Source: SAR324 cluster bacterium
GTDB lineage: Bacteria > Bdellovibrionota > UBA2361 > JAAZON01
Length of the DNA: 5,659 nt
Reading direction: 5' to 3'
NCBI GenBank assembly: GCA_012797725.1
Contig: JAAZON010000633.1
Span: forward strand, 1 to 5,659
Under the pieces are notes generated by a model. It was not told the DNA's origin, did not search any database, and worked only from the letters and a program-made list of their open reading frames with translations. Of the stretch, positions 1 through 4,332 are shown piece after piece (position 1 is the first letter of the stretch; every line of letters begins with the position of its first letter). Made by a program: the position numbers and the translations under genes.

Positions 1-1
1 C

Positions 2-325
2 GCCGAGATTCTTAACGCACTAGCAAAGAAGGCTCTCTATGGCGAAGAATCTCAGATTCCTGGGGCTGAATTAGATCAGACAATAAGAGTTGCAATTGAA
101 GAGTTCATATCCGTGTTTAAGGATCTTTATTTGCATGTCCCGAAAGATACTCGCAGGGATGTCTTAGAGATGTTTTCAAAAAGCCAGGAGGCCCAATCTG
201 ATCCTTCACACCTCGAGCTTTTATGGTTTGAAATCAAAGACCTTCCGAAGCCTCAAGATATCAGTGAAGAAGACTGGTCGAAGGAGAAAGGTAACTGGAA
301 GGATATTCTAGGGATTACGGATTAG
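2..325 (+). CDS. Hypothetical protein, C-terminal part (5' end outside window)
   Basis: The reading frame is open from the first complete codon of the window to a TAG at 323-325, giving 107 residues of a protein that starts upstream. A GTG at 113 could act as a start, but the frame continues unbroken to its left with normal-looking protein sequence, so I treat this as the 3' end of a longer gene. The visible part is soluble, acidic and probably helical, with charged stretches (EEDWSKEKGNW near the end) and no membrane segment. I recognise no family or motif. The gene converges on the reverse transcriptase, with 16 bp between the two stop codons and no obvious terminator hairpin there. It is probably the flanking gene at the left edge of the DGR; any link to the DGR is unproven. 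Confidence 0.6.
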   Translation, partial: AEILNALAKKALYGEESQIPGAELDQTIRVAIEEFISVFKDLYLHVPKDTRRDVLEMFSKSQEAQSDPSHLELLWFEIKDLPKPQDISEEDWSKEKGNWKDILGITD

Positions 326-341
326 ATGCAGTTCGAAGATC

Positions 342-1373
342 CTAGCGCATGAAACACAGATTTCGGATCGTTTGGCTTAATTTAAAACAATTAGCATGCT
401 TCAAAAGTCCTTGATATGAGGCAAGGCTTTGCTCTATCGCAGCTGCTTTGATAGTTCCGACCTCTGCTTCACGAAGGCGAAATTTGAGCCTTCGGAACAT
501 TCTCTTTTTCGTGCTCGTACGAAGCGTAAGGTGATGCGGGCGAATGACATACCCAAGGAAATCAATCCCTTGGTGAAGTGGTCGTATTTCTTCTTCGTTC
601 TCATGAAAGCGGAGGTTGAGCTTTTCCCGCAAGAATTCCTTCAGTTCCGGCAACAAACCATTTAGCTCACGCCGACCGGCTGACAAAAGCACGATGTTAT
701 CTGCATATCGATAGTAATAACTGACTTTTAAGACATGCTTTGCGAAGTGGTCAAGCTCGTTTAGATAAATGTTTCCAAAGAGCTGCGACGTGACATTACC
801 AATTGGAAGTCCCATAGTGCAACCTTCATCGGAATAGTAACTTGCAAGGATCTCTTCCAGAAGCCACCGCATCCGTGCATCTAAGACTCTTCGTTTGAGA
901 AGAGCACCCAGAATTACATGATTCACTGAATTATAAAATTTACAAACGTCACATTGAAGCGCCCAGCATTCCCTTGTGAAATTACACGACACTCGGCGGA
1001 CTCCCTCCTGAAGTGCTGAAACTGCGGCGTGAGTTCCCTTTCCTCTCCGGGCGGAAAACGACTGTGCAATAAATGAACTATCAAAAGCAGTATAAAGCGC
1101 CTCATGCACTAGGTGATGCACAAAGCGGTCGCGAATTGTCGCTTTGCGAATGATGCGGCATTTTGGGTCATGCACCGTAAAAGAGCTATACTCTCCGTGA
1201 CGGTATTTAGCACTTCGCAAATCTGTATGAAGAAGAAACAGATTATCCTCAAGGTGTCGCTCGTACATCTGCATATCCAAGCGCTGCCTTTTCCCACGGC
1301 GAAAAGAAAACCAGGAGAGAAATATATTCTCAATCGACGTTATTTGATCAAAAATATGTCTAGTCCTTTTCAT
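342..1373 (-). CDS. DGR-type reverse transcriptase
   Basis: This RNA-directed DNA polymerase should copy the template-repeat RNA into cDNA with errors at adenines, which then replaces the variable repeat of the target gene. Its 343 residues are within the usual DGR RT size. RT motifs appear in order: an IRDRFVHHLVHEAL block (about 80-93), FIAQSFSARRGKGTH (101-115), motif A LQCDVCKFYNSVNH with D142, the GLPIGNVTSQLF segment (188-199), YRYADN (221-226) and GIDFLGYVIRP (269-279). The IGxxxSQ version of motif 4 is the DGR signature; group II intron RTs have QGxxxSP. No maturase or endonuclease domain follows. The catalytic box reads YADN, so the second aspartate is Asn226 (codon AAC at 696-698), which is unusual. 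The ATG at 1373 has AAGGA six bases upstream. The nearby TR/VR pair and avd confirm the assignment. It diverges from avd, and its own promoter is not evident; readthrough from TR is likely. Confidence 0.95.
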   Translation of the reverse strand: MKRTRHIFDQITSIENIFLSWFSFRRGKRQRLDMQMYERHLEDNLFLLHTDLRSAKYRHGEYSSFTVHDPKCRIIRKATIRDRFVHHLVHEALYTAFDSSFIAQSFSARRGKGTHAAVSALQEGVRRVSCNFTRECWALQCDVCKFYNSVNHVILGALLKRRVLDARMRWLLEEILASYYSDEGCTMGLPIGNVTSQLFGNIYLNELDHFAKHVLKVSYYYRYADNIVLLSAGRRELNGLLPELKEFLREKLNLRFHENEEEIRPLHQGIDFLGYVIRPHHLTLRTSTKKRMFRRLKFRLREAEVGTIKAAAIEQSLASYQGLLKHANCFKLSQTIRNLCFMR

Positions 1374-1379
1374 CTCTCA

Positions 1380-1390
1380 TCCTTAGGAGA
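1380..1390. promoter_or_regulatory. Back-to-back ribosome binding sites of rt (-) and avd (+)
   Basis: On the minus strand AAGGA occupies 1384-1380, six bases before the rt ATG. On the plus strand AGGAGA occupies 1385-1390, four bases before the avd ATG. The two sites abut exactly inside a near-palindromic TCCTTAGGA. Only 21 bp separate the start codons, so no promoter fits between the genes, and each promoter must lie within or beyond the opposite gene. The two mRNAs would therefore have complementary 5' ends. The sequence relations are seen directly; any regulatory effect is inferred. Confidence 0.7.
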
Positions 1391-1394
1391 CTTT

Positions 1395-1745
1395 ATGGAT
1401 GCTTACGACGTGCCTATCATACACAAATGCAGCGAGCTTTTTCGACTATTGCATGAGTACCAAACAGCTATCCCAAAAGCAGATCGATACACCATCTGGC
1501 AGCGCTGTCAAAATCTAACACTTGATATCCTTGAAGGCTTTCTTTCTGCCGCAGCAGAGGAGCAAAATGCTCGCATGCGGCGACTAGGGGATGTTTCCGT
1601 GAAGCTTGACATGCTACGACTGCTGACTCGCCTCTCATTTGAGTTAAAGGCTATCAATAACAAAAAATATCTAGAACTTCAGACGCACATAGAAGAGATC
1701 GGCAAAATGCTCGGCGGTTGGCTTCGGCATTTGAGACAAAAATAA
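1395..1745 (+). CDS. avd: Avd-like DGR accessory protein
   Basis: Avd proteins are small four-helix-bundle proteins, pentameric in the Bordetella phage system, that bind the RT and template RNA and are needed for cDNA synthesis. This 116-residue product fits in length. It has the typical early segment VPIIHKCSELFRLLHEY, the PKADRYTIWQRCQNLTLDILEG block (about residues 27-48), a KLDMLRLLTRLSFELKAI helix and a last amphipathic helix ending WLRHLRQK. It has several basic residues, as expected for nucleic-acid binding. I chose the ATG at 1395 because AGGAGA lies four bases upstream and the family alignment starts here. The frame stays open back to 1113 and has another ATG at 1356, but that extension is antisense to the RT N-terminus and does not look like Avd. 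Its orientation is unusual: it faces away from rt, and its 3' end points into the antisense side of the TR, 17 bp away. Confidence 0.9.
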   Translation: MDAYDVPIIHKCSELFRLLHEYQTAIPKADRYTIWQRCQNLTLDILEGFLSAAAEEQNARMRRLGDVSVKLDMLRLLTRLSFELKAINNKKYLELQTHIEEIGKMLGGWLRHLRQK

Positions 1746-1762
1746 GAAGAAAAGGAGACGGC

Positions 1763-1866
1763 ACTTCCGACGGACGGCGCGACCATAATTGCTGTTCTGA
1801 TTCGTATCATTGTCGTTGACATTGACACCATTGGCATTAAAGTTGCCGCAGTTCGAGCGCCGGCCA
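1763..1866 (-). repeat. DGR template repeat (TR)
   Basis: This 104-bp segment matches 2321-2424 with 18 differences. On the minus strand, 17 are at adenines of this copy, which marks it as the template. It holds 28 adenines, 26 of them in 16 codons of the frame used by the target, and 17 are changed in the VR. Nine of those codons are AAC or AAT, the usual TR enrichment for codons that give maximal diversity without stops. Its 3' end on the minus strand (1788-1763) is identical to the VR, as is its 5' end (1866-1854). The copy does not end in a stop codon in the target frame (TGC replaces TAG), so it is a donor and not a gene end. It lies on the same strand as rt, about 390 bp upstream of it, with the inverted avd between. 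Confidence 0.95.
1767..1785 (-). promoter_or_regulatory. IMH-like adenine-free tract of TR
   Basis: On the minus strand the 3' part of the TR holds 19 bases without adenine, rich in G and C, identical to 2343-2325 in the VR. DGRs carry a GC-rich initiation-of-mutagenic-homing element at the 3' end of the VR, with a related IMH* in the TR. No A-free tract nearly this long occurs elsewhere in the TR. Position and composition fit; the role is inferred. Here the TR and VR copies are identical, whereas in the Bordetella phage the two differ. Confidence 0.65.
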
Positions 1867-2239
1867 AAGCCGCCGTTTATATTTACCCTTTCCCTTTACC
1901 GTTTGAAGCCTCTCGGGCATACGATTAAACGGAATTCTCATGCAGAGCTTTATCCTCCACCCACCGCCTGTTCGAGCTCCGTATGTTTCACCGTTTGCTC
2001 CTTGGGCTGAATTTTATCCGAGAGCAAAAAGACTTTTCTCTCAAAGGACAGGGCAAGAAGTTCTGTCTCCTATGCCGCTACGCACACTCCGCTAAAAACA
2101 TTTCTTAGACGGACTCTGGCGATCTCGCGGCCAACAGGTTTCATGCAGATAAACCTTGATTTACCTGGCACTACGAAACAGGGCTTATCTTATGCTTTCA
2201 TCTGTTGAAAATTCAACACCTAGCCCGAATACCTGCAAA
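1867..2239. other. Non-coding spacer between TR and VR
   Basis: I find no convincing gene on either strand. The longest candidate seen here, a 51-codon frame at 1940-2095 (+), has only a weak GGA upstream and resembles no known protein. On the minus strand this stretch is the downstream region of the target gene and the leader of any TR transcript. It should therefore hold the promoter of the TR-containing RNA, but I see no clear -35/-10 pair. The minus strand just upstream of TR is purine-rich (about 1879-1905). A short inverted repeat sits at 2203-2218. Confidence 0.5.
2203..2218. repeat. Short perfect inverted repeat
   Basis: TGTTGAA at 2203-2209 and TTCAACA at 2212-2218 are perfect complements around a two-base centre. 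No U-run follows on either strand, so it does not look like a terminator. It lies about 100 bp downstream of the VR on the minus strand. That is much farther than the hairpin that follows the VR by a few bases in the Bordetella phage DGR, so a homing role is doubtful. Confidence 0.4.
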
Positions 2240-2310
2240 TTTCCAATTCCCAATTTCCAATTCCCAATATCCATTAATACCAATATTAATACCAATATCC
2301 CAAATACCAA
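2240..2310. repeat. AT-rich degenerate tandem repeat directly downstream of VR
   Basis: Two nested short tandem repeats adjoin the VR. A 14-bp unit TTTCCAATTCCCAA occurs at 2240-2253 and 2254-2267. A 12-bp unit ATTAATACCAAT occurs at 2273-2284 and 2285-2296. Decayed versions continue to about 2310 (ATCCCAAATACC). The minus strand reads as alternating GGGAATTGG/GGTATT-like words. It starts about ten bases past the target stop codon. Similar low-complexity repeats occur in spacers of various uncultivated bacteria. TAATA (2275-2279) can pair with TATTA (2284-2288) as a weak hairpin. Confidence 0.75.
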
Positions 2311-2318
2311 GTCCCATT

Positions 2319-3119
2319 CTACTTCCGACGGACGGCGCGACCATAACCGCTGTACCGAAACGCATCATCGGCGTCGACACCGACACCATTGGCATCCAAG
2401 AAGCCGCAGCCCGAGCGCCGGCCACTATCCCACTTCTCTTCACAGCGCCCCCAAGTCTTAAGATAGAGCCTTTCTCCTTGGTTTTTTAGATAGTTTAGAA
2501 ACAACATCACTTGTAGCTCTAAAAGAGAGGCTGTCTCGTAGCTTTGGCACTTTGGATTTGAAGTCATATAGAAAAGCTGCTCGGTATCAGTCTTCCTTTC
2601 TGACCCTGGCAGGAAGTCTCTTCTTATTAACACTACGCGTGACTCTAAGGCTTCAGCTCTAGCAAAAGCTTCGTCCTTCCAAGAATCAAAATTATAGAAG
2701 GGCATCCCATCTTCCTTCCTCCATGCGGCTTCTACTCTTTGTTTAAGCTTAAGAAGCGTCATCCCTTTGGGGATAACTATTAGAGCATGGGTCTGAGCTA
2801 TAGTCTTTCCTTCTACAAACTCATCGGGGCTATTAAGTAGTTTTTCTGTTAGAAAAGCTGGGATCGGAGGATAATCTATGCTTTCAGGCTTTCCATCGAC
2901 TCTTGGAAGAAGCTCCCAAGCTTCTACTCCTAGATAATTTGGCCCCATTATCTCCTTAAACCTCTCATAGCGCCGAAGTAGGTCTCCGCCTGAAGGTCCA
3001 GCAGTAGCGCTAAACGCTGGATTACGCCCTGCTGCCTCTTTTAGTAGTGCTATTGCATCTGCTATGCTTGGGGGCTGCCCTTCTGTTCTTGTTTGTGATT
3101 GTTCTGGTTCACCACTCAT
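2319..3119 (-). CDS. DGR target protein with variable C-terminal lectin-like domain
   Basis: This 266-residue protein is what the DGR diversifies. Residues 1-45 are polar and probably disordered. Residues 46-100 are helical, followed by a segment with SWKDEAFARAEAL and RVVLIRRDFLPGS (about 146-173). Then comes the ETASLLELQVMLFLNYLKNQGERLYLKT block (195-222), which typically precedes the variable part in bacterial DGR targets of C-type-lectin fold. The VR encodes residues 233-266, GRRSGCGF through GRAVRRK, and ends at the stop codon. Sites altered relative to TR are 237, 240, 242, 247, 249-251, 253-256 and 258. There is no signal peptide or membrane helix, so it is probably cytoplasmic. I chose the ATG at 3119 because GGAGG lies four bases upstream; a GTG at 3155 in frame lacks this, and a possible -10 (CATAAT, 3150-3145) would place transcription start after it. 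The ligand is unknown. Confidence 0.88.
   Translation of the reverse strand: MSGEPEQSQTRTEGQPPSIADAIALLKEAAGRNPAFSATAGPSGGDLLRRYERFKEIMGPNYLGVEAWELLPRVDGKPESIDYPPIPAFLTEKLLNSPDEFVEGKTIAQTHALIVIPKGMTLLKLKQRVEAAWRKEDGMPFYNFDSWKDEAFARAEALESRVVLIRRDFLPGSERKTDTEQLFYMTSNPKCQSYETASLLELQVMLFLNYLKNQGERLYLKTWGRCEEKWDSGRRSGCGFLDANGVGVDADDAFRYSGYGRAVRRK
2321..2424 (-). repeat. DGR variable repeat (VR)
   Basis: The recipient copy of the 104-bp repeat forms the last 34 codons of the target and ends at the first base of its TAG stop. Compared with TR on the minus strand it has 11 A>G, 5 A>T and 1 A>C changes, plus one non-adenine T>G change (2397, TTT to TTG, Phe to Leu). Codon outcomes include AAC to GGC, TTC, GAC and TAC, and AAT to GAT, GGT and TTT. 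The last 26 bases (2346-2321), including an A-free tract at 2343-2325, are identical to TR and fit the IMH. Confidence 0.95.
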
Positions 3120-3177
3120 ATCGCCTCCATTCCTTCTCCTAAGTATTATGGGCACTTAGACCTGCTACGTTACATAG

Positions 3178-3411
3178 TCATTTAAGAGAATTCCGAAACT
3201 TAAGCCGTTGAATAAACTTGGCTAAGTGGCGAAGTGTCATATTGCTTTCCATGTAAACCTGCACCGGCCATTTGTATCCTATTAGGCAAGTTTCTTTAGT
3301 TAGATTGTAATGTCCGTGGCGTAATACACTCATGATAAAGAGAGAGTTGAAGCTTCCGGAAGTGCGAAGCTGGTAAAGGTTGCATAAAGCCAGTAACGCC
3401 CGCCTATCCAT
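3178..3411 (-). CDS. Small hypothetical ORF, doubtful
   Basis: This 77-codon frame starts at an ATG at 3411; a TTG one codon earlier is also possible. It lies 20 bp after the nucleotidyltransferase stop and 58 bp before the target gene start, all on the minus strand, a spacing compatible with an operon. The product is basic, with several aromatic residues and a plausible C-terminal helix MTLRHLAKFIQRLKF. I recognise no family, signal peptide or membrane span, and there is no clear Shine-Dalgarno sequence. It could be a real small protein, a remnant of a larger gene or a chance frame. The only support is strand, spacing and lack of stops. Confidence 0.3.
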   Translation of the reverse strand: MDRRALLALCNLYQLRTSGSFNSLFIMSVLRHGHYNLTKETCLIGYKWPVQVYMESNMTLRHLAKFIQRLKFRNSLK

Positions 3412-3431
3412 CAACCACTATTGGGTGTAAT

Positions 3432-3902
3432 TTAAAGATCAGACCCACCGAAACTGTAGATGCGATTGAGCATCTTGATATCCAAAAGGTCTTTATCCCT
3501 TCCTGCTGCTTTCTTATTTTTTAAGAGATCCTGAACTGAAATGAAGTAGACAGGCAAACCATCAAGTTCGCCCTTTTCCCTATTTTTCCAGGCTTCATCA
3601 AAAGTCACACCATCAATTTGTGTGATTAAATCTATCCGATTGGGCGGCTTCCCCAGCATCAGGATCTTTTTATTGAAGAGAGATCTATCCTTCGGGGGTA
3701 GGACATCCCCAAAGCCAAATTTTTCGAGAACTTCTCTAATAAGTATTTCACTCTCAGCGGAACCGTTAATAAAGAAATCTATGTCACCTGTAATTCGAGG
3801 TTCGGCGTATCGGTTGTATGCCCAGCCTCCAATCACTAGATACTGGACATTCTCCGAGTTCAGCAGTTCGATAAACTCTCTCAAATCTTGGATAAGTTTC
3901 AT
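3432..3902 (-). CDS. Nucleotidyltransferase of the MNT / DUF6036 type
   Basis: The 156-residue protein has the minimal nucleotidyltransferase fold. Residues 24-45 hold the GG motif (GGWAYNRY, G25-G26) and the GDIDFFI motif with metal-binding D40 and D42; a third acidic residue is likely D91 in NRIDLI. The C-terminal LLKNKKAAGRDKDLLDI stretch (126-142) is typical of the DUF6036 and AbiEii-like group. Members are thought to transfer a nucleotide to a protein or RNA, and relatives serve as antitoxins or defence components; the substrate here is unknown. The ATG at 3902 is the only usable start, since an in-frame TGA lies 12 to 10 bases upstream of it. No good ribosome site precedes it, and the gene begins inside its partner's frame, so translational coupling is likely. 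Confidence 0.85.
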   Translation of the reverse strand: MKLIQDLREFIELLNSENVQYLVIGGWAYNRYAEPRITGDIDFFINGSAESEILIREVLEKFGFGDVLPPKDRSLFNKKILMLGKPPNRIDLITQIDGVTFDEAWKNREKGELDGLPVYFISVQDLLKNKKAAGRDKDLLDIKMLNRIYSFGGSDL

Positions 3903-4041
3903 AGTAGGGTTTCATCAAATCCAGACCAAGCGCAATTCTCTCGTCTGGAGAAAGGTTCTTGTAAAAGAGAAAACTTGCCTCATCAGCTTCCGCATGTGAG
4001 TCAAAAGTCTGAAAAACTCTCGTGATTTTCTCGTCTGACAT
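3784..4041 (-). CDS. Small partner protein upstream of the nucleotidyltransferase
   Basis: This 85-residue protein has the pattern RVFQTFDSHAEADEA...FYKNLSPDERI...L...Y, seen in short proteins often encoded directly ahead of DUF6036-type nucleotidyltransferases. The pair is likely one functional unit, perhaps toxin-antitoxin-like or an enzyme with its adaptor; the function has not been established to my knowledge. The family-like part ends near residue 60 (RFERVYRTAEL). The remaining 25 or so residues are read from the nucleotidyltransferase gene in another frame, giving a 119-bp overlap. Relatives usually stop near the partner's start, so this tail may be an extension caused by loss of the usual stop. 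The ATG at 4041 has no Shine-Dalgarno sequence but lies at the expected transcription start of a strong promoter. Confidence 0.65.
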   Translation of the reverse strand: MSDEKITRVFQTFDSHAEADEASFLFYKNLSPDERIALGLDLMKPYYETYPRFERVYRTAELGECPVSSDWRLGIQPIRRTSNYR

Positions 4042-4047
4042 AACAGA

Positions 4048-4077
4048 ATTATAGCACCAGCCCTGCTGCTAGCTCAA
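4048..4077 (-). promoter_or_regulatory. Extended -10 promoter, probably leaderless
   Basis: On the minus strand a perfect TATAAT (4053-4048) is preceded by TGC, giving an extended -10. TTGAGC (4077-4072) lies 18 bp upstream as a -35. The expected start of transcription, six or seven bases past TATAAT, coincides with the ATG at 4041, so the mRNA would have almost no leader. This agrees with the absence of a ribosome binding site. It would drive the small protein, the nucleotidyltransferase and possibly genes further downstream. Confidence 0.6.
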
Positions 4078-4088
4078 CATGGGATCCT

Positions 4089-4115
4089 GCTAGGTAGTTC
4101 TCCCTGTACCCTAGC
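4089..4115. repeat. Imperfect palindrome at the start of the tandem array
   Basis: GCTAGGTA at 4089-4096 pairs with TACCCTAGC at 4107-4115, leaving one C unpaired and a ten-base loop. The right arm is the conserved GTACCCTAGC core of the first array unit. The left arm may be an inverted, decayed copy. The later units lack this left arm. Its form resembles an imperfect REP hairpin next to a Y1 transposase gene. Confidence 0.4.
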
Positions 4116-4266
4116 TACTTCTCCCTGTACCCTAGCTGCTTACTTCTCCCTGTACCCTAGCTGCTTTTACTCTCCCTGTACCCTAGCTGCTTTTTCTCCC
4201 TGTACCCTAGCTACTTTTTTCTCCCTGTACCCTAGCTACTTACTTACTTACTTTTGTACCCTAGCT
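4100..4266. repeat. Seven-copy tandem array with core CTCCCTGTACCCTAGCT
   Basis: The 17-bp core starts at 4100, 4121, 4146, 4172, 4196 and 4221 with no mismatches. A seventh, left-truncated copy (GTACCCTAGCT) lies at 4256-4266. Start-to-start distances are 21, 25, 26, 24 and 25 bp, then about 29. Between cores are 4-9 bases of A/G-C-T-T plus T-runs of varying length. An (ACTT)x4 microsatellite at 4238-4253 precedes the last copy, and a T-rich tract follows (4269-4285). Identical cores with indels only in the T-runs suggest recent slippage or unit copying. The gaps are too short for CRISPR spacers. The array lies between the nucleotidyltransferase promoter and the transposase start. Confidence 0.92.
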
Positions 4267-4332
4267 ACTTTTTTTCTTTTTTTTTGACTGAAGTAAGCAA
4301 CTTTTCGCGGAATTCATCGATTACCAGAGGTT

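Noticed and set aside
326..341. Terminator between the first gene and rt
   Set aside because: The 16-bp gap has no hairpin or T-run.
342..1373. Group II intron or retron reverse transcriptase
   Set aside because: No maturase or endonuclease domain, the motif is IGxxxSQ and not QGxxxSP, and a TR/VR pair and avd are present.
1113..1394. N-terminal extension of the avd frame (94 more codons)
   Set aside because: It is antisense to the RT N-terminus, does not resemble Avd, and the ATG at 1395 has a good ribosome site and matches the family start.
1879..1905. Promoter for the TR RNA on the minus strand
   Set aside because: TTCAAA and TATAAA are present but about 20 bp apart, too far for a normal promoter; nothing better was found.
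1940..2095. 51-codon plus-strand ORF between TR and VR
   Set aside because: Weak ribosome site, no recognisable family, proline-rich chance-like composition, and it lies in the expected leader of the TR RNA.
2213..2443. Minus-strand frame across the VR and AT-rich repeats
   Set aside because: It is an alternative frame of the target's 3' end running into tandem repeats; the target frame is supported by the TR codon pattern and by the full-length protein.
3120..3155. Twelve-codon N-terminal extension of the target from a GTG at 3155
   Set aside because: The extension lacks a good ribosome site, while the ATG at 3119 has GGAGG four bases upstream; a possible -10 also overlaps the extension.
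4100..4266. CRISPR array
   Set aside because: Spacing between cores is only 4-9 bases (19 before the truncated last copy), mostly T-runs and repeats of the core ends, with no unique spacers and no cas genes.
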